64,000 nucleotides of DNA from Trissonchulus latispiculum (lineage: Eukaryota; Nematoda; Enoplea; Enoplida; Ironidae): contig JASAND010004011.1 in the NCBI GenBank assembly GCA_030248195.1, forward strand, positions 28,234 through 92,233, given 5' to 3'. A program made the translations under genes and the position numbers. The notes below the pieces were generated by a model. It had not been told where the DNA came from and made no database searches. It saw nothing but the letters and a program-made list of their open reading frames with translations. Below are positions 1 to 10,144 of the stretch, piece after piece (position 1 is the first letter of the stretch; the number at the start of each line of letters is the position of its first letter).

Positions 1-118
1 ATACATTGTAGCGAAAGTGTAATATTCTGAGCTGCAGTTCGCCTGAAATACTCGTGCTAATGTCAATTATCTAATATTCAGTGTCTTGTCATTAAATTTG
101 TTTTCTAACATCTTTCAG
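1..118 (+). other. Intron 1 (3' part) of receptor gene 1
   Basis: This is the 3' part of the intron that precedes the first visible exon of receptor gene 1. It ends in a pyrimidine-rich stretch and an AG acceptor at 117-118. The first exon must lie outside the window, because the two complete paralogues each have one more exon encoding TM1 and TM2. Confidence 0.7.
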
Positions 119-283
119 ATCACATGATTTATCTATCCACATACGTCTGCGATCGACTAGAGGTCCCCTGTCGAATTGCCGTTGCCTTCTTCAATGTCTC
201 AACGGCTTGCTTAGCAATCGAGCGATTATACTCCATGAGTCAACTAGGAAAATACTACAAATCATCCAGGGTGCCAATCGCAG
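119..283 (+). CDS. Receptor gene 1, exon with TM3
   Basis: The exon lies between AG at 117-118 and GT at 284-285. Its length of 165 bases is one codon shorter than the 168-base equivalents in genes 2 and 3, and both ends are in phase 1 as in those genes. Confidence 0.75.
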
Positions 284-1392
284 GTAGAGCTGTTATAGTT
301 ATAGTTTAAGTAATTAGCAATTAGATTAGCAGATTAAAGTAACTGAAAAATGCAATATGTCTAAAGTGATTGTGTCATGAGGTAGCGTTATAAGCTAGCA
401 GCCCGCAAACCCAGGAAATGAGAAGCTAATTGAAATAACTTGAATTTGAATTGATCATCCGAAAGGCATATGCTTGAATCCCTTATGAGTTCCAAGTTTT
501 TTACTGTAGCAGCTGAAGTGACACTGTTATTAACTGCAATCCGTAGAACTTCGAATCATTCTGTAAGTTTTCCTCTAAGACTGAGTTTCCTTTGCAAATT
601 AACTGAAATTTCTATATTATGATATTGATGAAGCTTCTTGTTTCAGTAACCCTGTGTATTAGTCTGGCAATCAGTTCTGGCCTGGCATCGCGAAAACTGC
701 AACCTTCCTGCCGTGTTGGAACGGAAGGATTTTGTCAACAATTTCTTCTGGTTAGCTGTGGAAACAAGGTATCCATACTGATTCAAGCTTTTTTCATTGG
801 AATGCAAACACTTAGCGCTGCAACATTTCTTGCCATACTTTACAGGTGTCGTACAACACTAGACCATAAAGCCCTGAATAGAGCACAGTATTCACTCAAC
901 GAGAGACTACAGTTACGACGAACAATTTCGATGACGAAACTTATGGCCCCTCTTGCGCTAGCCTGTGCTGTCAGCACCTTTGTGAGAACACCAGCCATGG
1001 AGCTGCTACTGCAGTACCTGCATCCAGACTATTACGCCAAATCCATTGCTGTTGAATTTGTTAAGTACACCCTGTACCCGCTGTTCCTTTGTTGGACACC
1101 GGCCTATGGAGTATTCTGTCTAACATCTGTCCGCGAAGTCGTACAACGGCAGTGGGAAAAGCTACTGGCAAAGACAGCTGACTGGTCTTCCAATTCGACA
1201 GCAACCAGCGAAGCAGACACAAGATTTTTGCATCTGCAAAATGTTTGGAACAGGACACTTGAGGGCAAGCGATCGAAAAGTATGGTTTCGATTGCTTTGA
1301 TGCTGCATGCCAGACAGGCCATAGCTGATAAAGTAAATAATGATAACCAAAGTCCTAACACGTGCAACGCTATGACGAACACCTGGATTTGA
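119..1392 (+). CDS. Receptor gene 1, nematode serpentine chemoreceptor-like GPCR (5' partial)
   Basis: Partial gene with exons 119-283 and 647-1392, joined by a 363-base GT-AG intron in phase 1; the exon encoding TM1-TM2 is upstream of the window. Exon 119-283 encodes the TM3 region and ends in an AIERLYS motif equivalent to FERLYS in the two paralogues. Exon 647-1392 encodes TM4-TM7 and a cytoplasmic tail, with the signature YSLNERLQLRRTI before TM6. That signature recalls the conserved (L/S)xxRYQxxEN-type segment of nematode Sra, Srab and Sre receptors. The likely role is a plasma-membrane chemosensory receptor on sensory neurons, inferred from family. This copy is clearly more diverged than the other two: it has VGTEGFCQQFLLVSCGNK where they have NFC...SCSGRG. 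The tail ends in TWI and a stop at 1390-1392, and AATAAA at 1433-1438 is a plausible poly(A) signal. The GPCR call is firm; the subfamily is tentative. Confidence 0.8.
647..1392 (+). CDS. Receptor gene 1, last exon with TM4-TM7 and tail
   Basis: The acceptor CAG is at 644-646. The reading frame also stays open into the intron back to an ATG at 619, but paralogue alignment places the exon start at 647. The tail contains RFLHLQNVW, matching YFQQLQNMW and YFRQLQSMW in the other two genes. Confidence 0.78.
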
Positions 1393-1432
1393 AGAAAATA
1401 ACATCGGTTGTTACCCTGATGTGATTTTTGCT

Positions 1433-1438
1433 AATAAA
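1433..1438 (+). promoter_or_regulatory. Poly(A) signal of receptor gene 1
   Basis: AATAAA lies about 40 bases after the stop codon, the expected place for a cleavage and polyadenylation signal. A second AATAAA occurs near 1564. Confidence 0.5.
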
Positions 1439-1695
1439 CATTTGAATCAATAATTATAGTAGACAAACTGTGCTAAATTGCAGAGTTAATAATGTCAAAA
1501 CGCAACGTTAATTCCTGCTTGAAAGCTATTCATTTTCAGAAAATAAAGAATATTGCAAAGCAAGAATAAACAACAGCCAATTCTGAACGTTAAGATTTAA
1601 AGACCACTGTAGAAAGTTTGCAGGTCAATAGTAACATAATCCATTGCAGCAATCAAGATATAATTGATCTACCACCTTTTCTCCATACAATAGCA

Positions 1696-2655
1696 ACAAG
1701 ATCACCCCTAAAAGGGGAATATTCCGCCGTTGAGCCATACAGATATCCTTCGTACGTAAAAACACCTGGATTCAGCTTTCTGAAAATTTTAGTTTCGTCG
1801 TGGCATGAAAAATTAAAGTTGCGAAATCATTGCGGTTTATTGTTTTTGAAGAAGCAAAATGCACATTTGAAGCCATCATCTTTCAAGCAAAACATTAGCT
1901 GCAATTGTGTACTATATAAAAACTAAACAGATTTGTTCTTGTACTATACAAAAAACTGAACAGATTTGTTCTTAACTACCTTTTGAAAAGAAACAATTCC
2001 TAAATACCGCGGAATTTTGAAATTTACAAGTCTTTCTTTACTCTATACACGTTCTCTAATCACATTCACCGCGGAATATAACTTGTGCCAATAGAAAAAT
2101 AAAATTTGTACACAGAACTGTGAATCGATCTCGGGTTTTTGCGGCGGTAGGATTTCTTAACCACACTGCTACTGCAACTCAAATTCAGTCAGTTCTCAGT
2201 GGACTAATGTTCAGTGTCTTGGCGAAAATAGGGGAAGAGGACTCATTCAAAGCAACCGAGGTCAAAGTTTAAATTTCAAACGTAGAAACAGTAGTTTGGC
2301 GTTTGCCAATGTGCTGCTATTAGACTCAATCGATTTCTATGTTTGTTACTGCTTAATCTATGCATGGACCTCCTCTAATCGATAGTCTGCGGAGTATTTC
2401 AGAAATAAATAACGCCAGAGCGCATTGCTAATTTTTGAAAGATTTATATGATAAAAATCGATGAAACTTCAGAATTAAATTTGGATCAGATTCTGCTGAA
2501 GGCCTACAGATTTGCTTTGATCGATTTCCGTTGACTCTAAAAAATAAGCATACCAGCCCATGTGTTGAAGATAGGAGAAGCTGAAAACAATAACTACAGC
2601 GTACATGCATTACATGCTATAACACCGGGGTATATATTCCGCTCCAGCGGAATAA
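1696..2655 (+). mobile_element. Hairpin-ended element, copy 1
   Basis: Left end: ACAAG, then the hairpin CCCCTAAAAGGGG (1705-1717), then the tag TATTCCGC. Right end: the hairpin TATTCCGCTCCAGCGGAATA (2635-2654) with loop TCCA, followed by AATAA-type sequence. The tag beside the left hairpin is identical to the 5' stem of the right hairpin. The body is AT-rich, without a convincing coding region. It shares internal patches with copy 2, for example ATAACGCC before GCG and the run ACACCGGGG before the right hairpin. The family is unknown to me. A Helentron/Helitron2-like rolling-circle element, which has asymmetric terminal repeats and a 3' hairpin, is one possibility. Confidence 0.55.
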
Positions 2656-3750
2656 TAATAGTGTGCATGAATGTAAACGTAAACAGTGTCATCAAATGGA
2701 AGAGTACCATTTGGTTTTAAACTTAAAACAAGCAAAATTGTCTGCAAAAGCTTAAGAGTTTATTAAGCGAACATTTCTTAAAATGTAGTCGAATAAATGT
2801 CACAACAGCAAATGACTTTGAATAAAACCGGTTATCATGCCTGCTAGTTATTGCCTTATTCAGCGACTAGAGCCGCAATGTATAAGAGGAAATTTGTGTA
2901 TTATAATAGCTCCATTTGTCGTTTGATATGCCATATCTTCAACGTTGCACGATGCGTTACCGCTTTTAGATAAAATGCACGTATACGCAGCCTATGGTGA
3001 ATTTATGCAAATTAGTTTTCAACATTTTCGACATGTTCAACAAACAGGCTGAGTGGACTGTTTTTGCAGTAATTGATGTCTTCTATTGAAAAAGCCTGTA
3101 TACGTAATTGCACTTCTGACCCGTTATGGCGTCTCACTCGACTACATCGGAATTGGTTATTGTGCCTATGATGAATCCCCGATTCTTAAGAAATACTTAG
3201 TGTTCGATGATCGGTAAAACTCGAGGATGTAGAAGATTGTATAAAACGACGTTTGGAATCAATTAGATTTGTTAGTTCTTCAAATATCTTGAAGAATTCA
3301 AATTTAAATCTTTCCCTTTGCTTTACTTCAAATGAAAATATTAGTGCTGTCCTGCTTGCAATAGCACAAAACTCTTTTCTGACATGTAAAGTTGAATCCG
3401 ACCGTTGTGAGTACAAAAACTGGCAGGTCGTACTACAGATGATGGAAAATGCAGATATTCAATTACCGTATGTCAAGCAACTCATAAACGCAACTCAAAC
3501 CTTTCAGAAAACAGTATTGCACTGAAAATGTTTAGAAATGTGAAGCATCAAATCGTCGATCCGGTCAATCCTGTTCTTTCAAAATCCCAGATTTGTGTCA
3601 AGCGAACAAATCTAGACCAGATATCCACTACTGAATTTTAGAAGATCCACTAAGGAATAATGCCCCGTATGGGGCCAACTTGTTCTACTGTTTGCTTCAA
3701 CAGTTGCCCATTTTTGAGACCTGCAAATATTAGCCAACATATGAAAAGTG
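2656..3750. other. Unassigned intergenic stretch
   Basis: No gene is recognisable. One open frame on the plus strand, 3253-3525 (90 codons), has a fairly protein-like composition, but it lacks any domain I know, splice context or repeat of itself in the window. I do not call it a gene. Confidence 0.4.
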
Positions 3751-4595
<845 letters not shown>

Positions 4596-5682
4596 ATACT
4601 GATTTGACACAAAAATGCATGTAGAAAATTGTGATCACTTATACTACATTTAATATTCATCAGAGAGAGACCCATAACATTGTACATTTTCAGAATCCTC
4701 GTGGTCAGAGGAAATTTTCTTAAAATTTAAAAGTATCGGATTATGGGTGTTTTTATCCGGAATATGCATGCTAAAGGTTTCTTTCTTTTCCATCTGAAAT
4801 CACACGGAATGACGCAAGAAGAAAGAAAAACGGTTATGGTTTGGTCTTTTATTAACATTTTTCGATTTTCAAAATGCTGTGATCTTTGCTGCTTTTCCAA
4901 CTTTGACAAGCTAGTGCTCGCTCAGTGCCTGATAGAAAAATTTCCATTTTCGTTTCCGGGACCGCTTAGGTATCGGCTTTATCACAGTCATTTTCCACAA
5001 TTTGAAAGTTGATTTTTTGAAAAATAATCACTTTTGACCCAAAATTTCAACAAACTGGTATACAGCGAAAAAATTAAGTGTAGATAAGTCACGCTTAATC
5101 AGCAATCCTAGCTGAATCCAACGACATAAAAATGTTGCCGCTACGATGTATCTTGCATGTCTAAAAATTTTCGAAGATTTGTGCTTATTTGAACAGGATT
5201 TTTGGTAAACTTGATGTTTATTACATAGAAACACTAATTCCTCAATATCCTGCGAAAACCATTTCTACTGCGTCAAATGCATAAGGTGTCCCGAAAATGA
5301 AAACCAAAAATTTGCCTATCATGTATTGAGCAAGCACTATAGCTGGTCTAAGTTGGAAAAGCGGAAAAGATCAAAGGATTTTGAAAATTGAAAAATGCTA
5401 ATAAAAATAACAAGTTGGCCCCTAAAAGGGGCGTTATCTCGAAATTGAGCTTAACTGCTTAAGGGAGGGCTACGCATTTGAAAGTTCGAGGATGAAAAAG
5501 CTAACTGGTGGCTACCCTTTTCCCCACATAACAGTACAGATTAGGTTTGGTACAAAATAGTTTTAAAGTTTGAAAAAATTCCAAGCAGTGTAGCGTCCTG
5601 TAGAGCTTTCACAAGTTGGTGTGGTTGGTACAAAACATGATATTGAATTTTTAAACGCACCCTGAGCCTTAACGCTGTGTGC

Positions 5683-6768
5683 TAGTGTTGGGATTGGCCG
5701 AAAGTTTCCATGGTTGGCTTGGCTTGGCCGGAGTTTGAAGTTGGCCGGCCAATTGGCCGTTGGCCGCTGGCAGGCCATTGGCCGTTGGCCGGCCAACGGC
5801 CAATGGCCAACGACCAATTAGCTGGCCGTTGGCCGTTGGCCGATGGCCGGCCAATGTGTTGGCCGGCCAACGGCCAATGGCCAACGGCCAACTGGTTGGC
5901 CGTTGGCCGCTCGTTGGCCGTTGGCTGTTTCTTGGCCGTAAGCTATTCTTTAGGCCGTTCTGGCCATTCTTTGGCCGTTCTTTAGCTATTTGTCAACGTT
6001 GGCGAGCTGGAATTTACTATTTTTATTCGTCTACCGTGCTTAATTAGGCGTCAACTTAATTAAACTTTATTTCAATAGTACAATTTACAATTTACAATAT
6101 TTGTAAAATAGTTTTTCCAAACATTTAGCTCCAACCCGTGATAACTCTGTTTTAATTTTGCTGGAGGACCGCAATAAAGTGAGGAGACGTTCACCGCCAG
6201 ACAAATTTAAAAACTACGTTGTTAGCACGCTTAAAATTTGCATGCAATTAGCAAATTTAATTGTAAAATAATGTTAATAACGATAAAAATTGTCAACATC
6301 TAAGTGAAAATCTGTAGTACTGTATCTAATGTAACGTTTATACAGCAACATGTTTACGATATTATGCAGCAAAATTAAATTTTTTAACACAGTTAACGCA
6401 CAAGATCAGTAAATTTGAGCTTGGCCAGCACTCGGCCATTGGCCAGCCAACGGCCAACGGTCAGCCAGTTGGCCGTTGGCCGTTGGCCGGCCAAGCCAAC
6501 TGACCGAGATTTTCTCGGCCAACGGCCAATGGCCGGCCAAGCCAACTGACCGAGATTTTCTCGGCCAACGGCCAATGGCCGGCCAAGCCAACTGACCGAG
6601 ATTTTCTCGGCCAACGGCCAATGGCCGGCCAAGCCAACTGACCGAGATTTTCTCGGCCAACGGCCAATGGCCGGCCAAGCCAACTGACCGAGATTTTCTC
6701 GGCCAACGGCCAATGGCTTGGCCGGCCATTGGCCAGCCATTGGCCGCACCGGCCAATGCACAACACTA
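5683..6768. mobile_element. hAT-type MITE with GGCC-rich subterminal repeats
   Basis: It begins TAGTGTTG...GATTGGCCG and ends CGGCCAATGCACAACACTA, giving imperfect terminal inverted repeats. Flanks are CTGTGTGC (5675-5682) and TTGTGTGC (6769-6776), an 8-base target duplication with one mismatch, as expected of hAT transposases. Both subterminal zones are dense in GGCCRTTGGCC and GGCCAATGGCC words (about 5695-5960 and 6420-6760). The core (about 6000-6410) is AT-rich without coding capacity, so the element is non-autonomous. Confidence 0.8.
6489..6716. repeat. 46-bp minisatellite inside the GGCC MITE
   Basis: Five near-identical copies of a 46-base unit containing GCCAACTGACCGAGATTTTC, with start-to-start spacing of 46 (6495, 6541, 6587 and onward). 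Because 46 is not a multiple of 3, a unit with no stop in one cycle keeps all three minus-strand frames open. This creates long spurious open frames. Confidence 0.92.
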
Positions 6769-7242
6769 TTGTGTGCAAGGTTACGATGCCCAAATTTTGC
6801 AGAGATAGTTTTCACGTAGTGCTCGATTCTGTGTATATAAAACATCTCTTTTAACATTCGTAAAGTACTTGTAAAATATATTTATACGTTTCTGTGCGAT
6901 ACTATCAAATCAAAAATTGGATGTGGTAGGTAATTGGTGGAGGTTAGCAAGGGTCTTGTCGTCTTATGAACGGTGGTTAACCAAATGAGTCTATTTTTCC
7001 AATTAATGCACCAAGTATCTACCACCAGGCCTAAAAGTTAAAGTTTACCCTCAAAACCTAGCACAATTTAACCCTGTTAGAGCTCAATATTTGGTTAAAA
7101 GCTAGGGTAGGCTAGGGCATGCGAATTTTATTAAATCAGAAACGGAGCACCTGACGTCTTTTTGAAGAAAAATAAATTTTGACCAGTTATTGCAGTTGAA
7201 GGGAGCGCGCTCGAAAGTAGGAATACTTTTTCTGTAAAGGCC

Positions 7243-7581
7243 AAGAGTACACAATACATAAAAGTATGACAGCTGGCATGCTCTACGCATTATAAGCGTG
7301 ACACATCCTGGGAACGCAAACGGCTGACCGCCCCACCCCCTGCAAGTTGGACTCTTCACTTACAAGAATTTGCCCTCTATGCGTGTGTTCTGAAACTCGA
7401 AACAGGCACAAAACTTGCTCATCTAGTGCTTGAGTGTTCGACGTTAGCGCACAAGCATAAGACGATTGAGCGTACCCCGTTTCGACTGGGTACCAATTTG
7501 CTTGGGGGGTGGGTCAGCCGTTAGCGCGCAGAGGATGTGTCAAGATGCCAGCTGTCATACTCTCATGTATTCTGTACTCTT
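7243..7581. mobile_element. Foldback MITE, AAGAGTACA family
   Basis: The ends are AAGAGTACACAATACAT and an inverted ATGTATTCTGTACTCTT. The roughly 100-base arms share TATGACAGCTGGCAT, TGACACATCC and CGGCTGAC. No coding frame. Termini resemble those of the 9072-9370 element. No clear target duplication remains. Confidence 0.65.
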
Positions 7582-9071
7582 ACTGAGGCTAATAACAGTT
7601 AACCTGGCAGGAAGTTGTGTGGTGGAAGTTTCAGATATGATCAAACCGATAATCAGAGCCGAAATAAGGTTTTAAAAAACAAAAAGTGCATTTGAGGACC
7701 AAAATTAATACCTTAGAGTCTTGCCACAAACTGTGAATTCTGTTGTTGCCATGCTAAACCTTTGTACCATGATAACGTTAGCTAGCTTTGGACGAAAATG
7801 ATAGCTGTATCCTCTCAGACAATGTCGTCGTCAACCCGTTCGTAGACCCTCATCCCTTTCAACTGAATTCCTGTGTAAGCATCTTCACGCAGTGCAGCTT
7901 TACAGTGTTTCACACTGCACACAGCACGTTGTTAGGTATTTTAACGCAATCCTTTTATGTAGACAAGTTTGTAACGTCTTCAGTTATCGTTCAAAATTCA
8001 GTGTGTCACATAATTCTGGTAAATTCTAGACGGAGGAGTATCTAAACCACTCTTCACAACAGAATAATGAAGCATAATGGTCTCAGATTGGAAAAAACTA
8101 ATTTGCATATTTTATGAGCCCCAAAATTCTAAAACCTTTGATCAACCAAGGGGGGCACTGATGAAACGAATTTATTTTAAAGAATACAAAAATGAATAAG
8201 CAAAGAGGGTTGCCAAATATTAATAAAAGTTTGTTTATGAGATTCGCATACAACCTTTGACATGGACAAAACGAAAACTTTGGTTTTGAAAACTTGCATC
8301 GGCTAGCTTTTTAATATGCCCCCTATTTTCAGAAACAGCCACCTAGTGAGCCGAGTGCTGAGCATAGCGCAGATTTCATGGCTTCAGACGAAACCGTTCA
8401 AAAAGAGACTCGAACGCTCACAAATATCTCGCCTCCAGGCGAGATAAAAACCGTAACCGCTTTTCTTCGTTCTTGTGTCATTCTGAGAGTTTTCAGATGG
8501 GAAAATTTGCTGTAAATAAGAAATTTTTACCATGCATTTCCGGAGAAAAACCTCAATCAACCGATATTAGGAAATCTTTGAAATTTTTCAAATTTTTAAA
8601 TTTTATAAAAATTTTCGTCTCACCACGAGGATTTTGAAAATACATAATGTTATGGGTCTCTGATGAATATTAAATAGCATAAGTGATCACAGTTTCTACA
8701 CACATTTTTGTGTCAGACTTTAGAATAACATAGGGGAAAACCTTGGATTTTAATTTCAGTCTCCACAGACTTGCTCATGTTCTCGAAGCGAAGTCAGGAA
8801 GTTGTGAATCGGCAATGAGCCAGCGAAACCGGTTTCAATGAAATGCGACATAGAAAAACTGTATAACCGTAAAAGCCGGACTAATGGTTGAATGGTTCGT
8901 CTGGAAGAGTGAGCTTCATTTCGGGAGTAGGGAGAAAGATTATTCGTATGTATATGTCGTGAGTTTTTCGCAAAATTCCTTTGATGCATCCTTTGCATCC
9001 TTTGATGCAAAATTTTTAATTCAACAGACTCCGTTTGCCCCCAAATAAAGTTTTGGAGTAATCGGTTGGAG

Positions 9072-9370
9072 CAAGAGTACATAATAGAATAAGAGTATGA
9101 AACTCTTCCACTACTATGTGTTAAACATGCTTGACATGCTCGGTTCGTTAACTCGAGACCCCCCCCCCTCGAAACTTTCAATTGTCAGCAGTGCAATTAA
9201 AAAATTAATTCGACAACTTTGTAGCATTTTTTATGCTTTTTCCAATGATACAAAAATTGTTGCACAAAACAAAATTTCGTAGGAATGTAGTGTGAAACAA
9301 TTTTTATATCATTGGAAAGAGTAGAAATAATGCTACAAAGTTTCATACTCTTATTCTATTATGTACTCTT
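9072..9370. mobile_element. Foldback MITE, AAGAGTACA family
   Basis: A near-complete palindrome of 299 bases with ends CAAGAGTACATAATAGAATA and its inverse, plus a second inverted pair around TTTGTAGCATT and CCAATGATA. Flanks are GGTTGGAG at 9064-9071 and again at 9371-9378, a perfect 8-base target duplication. Confidence 0.8.
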
Positions 9371-9409
9371 GGTTGGAGGAAAGCTCCCCATAAATTTTGT
9401 AGGGTGTTG

Positions 9410-10144
9410 TACATTTTACGGGGACAGAAACCCCTGCAGTGCGTTAATTGCCCTTTTTCCACCTAAGTCAAAACTCAGAGACAATAGAGAGCTAAGAAGG
9501 GTAGGTCAAGGACAATGACCTCAACTACTGTCTCCGTAAAATGAATAGAAAAGTGAAATCTGTCCCCGCACACTAAATAGACTTTATGAAAATGACATTT
9601 TAATAATTACACTGAGGAACGAACGACATGCTTAACTTACACAAATACTGTTTTTTCAAGGAACACGCACTAAAACTGTCTATATAAGTAAAATCAAAAA
9701 CTTTACCTGAAAAAGTGACTGTTTCTCTGCATTCTGCATTATAAAACTTATATATACTAGTTAAGATTAAATAATTATTAAATAGTAATTCCAGTTGAAA
9801 ATTAGTTTTTAATTAATTAAATTAAATTAAACAACAGTTATTACAAAAATTAAAAGTAATTAAAATATAAAACTGAAAAATCATTTTAAATATACAAATT
9901 GGACAATAAATTGAAATTTAAGTGTTTAAAACTATTATCTTAACGTAACCAAAGTTTGAAATTTTCCTAAACTCCATTTAGTATGCGACGACAGATTTTA
10001 CTTGCCTATTCATTTTACAGGGACAGTCGTTAAGGTTATTGCCTTTGACCTACACTTCAGTTTTCCATTGTCTCTGAGTTTTGACTTAAGTGGAAGAAAG
10101 GCAATTAACGCACTGCAGGGTTTCTGTCCCCGTAAAATGTACAA
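9410..10144. mobile_element. MITE with ~140-bp terminal inverted repeats, TA-flanked
   Basis: Arms at about 9410-9550 and 10003-10144 are inverted copies. Outer ends read TACATTTTACGGGGACAG, and inner ends read CTGTCYCYGTAAAATGAATAG. The outer TA on each side could be a Tc1/mariner-type TA duplication. The middle (9550-10000) is AT-rich with no coding capacity. Confidence 0.7.

Larger units (their letters stand above)
5410..8447 (+). mobile_element. Hairpin-ended element, copy 4 (with nested insertions)
   Basis: Left end: ACAAG, hairpin CCCCTAAAAGGGG (5419-5431), then the tag TTATCTCG. Right end: a hairpin at 8425-8446 whose stem is TATCTCGCC, loop TCCA, stem GGCGAGATA. The stem differs from ATTCCGC in the other copies, and the left tag differs in the same way. 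The span is about 3 kb because a hAT-type MITE (5683-6768) and a foldback MITE (7243-7581) have inserted in it; the remainder is about 1.6 kb. Confidence 0.55.
4600..8716. mobile_element. Long-armed foldback element interrupted by hairpin-ended copy 4
   Basis: The left arm (about 4600-5000) is inverted relative to a right arm that is split in two: about 5250-5409 and 8447-8716. Matching landmarks are GTGATCAC, TTTAATATTCATCAGAGA, ACCCATAACAT, AATCCTCGTGGT, TCCATCTGAAA and GAATGACRCAAGAA. Joined, the two right pieces mirror the left arm in order, so the element was a palindrome of about 1.1 kb before 5410-8447 was inserted. No coding capacity is seen. It could be a non-autonomous DNA transposon; I could not fix its termini or target duplication. 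Confidence 0.6.

Noticed and set aside
3253..3525. Protein-like 90-codon frame
   Set aside because: No known domain, no paralogue and no splice context; left as unassigned.
5563..6047. Several overlapping open frames on both strands rich in GRWPLA repeats
   Set aside because: They arise from GGCC words of a MITE; both strands and several frames are open at once.
6393..6857. A 154-codon minus-strand open frame
   Set aside because: It is a by-product of the 46-bp minisatellite, and two other minus frames are open over the same bases.
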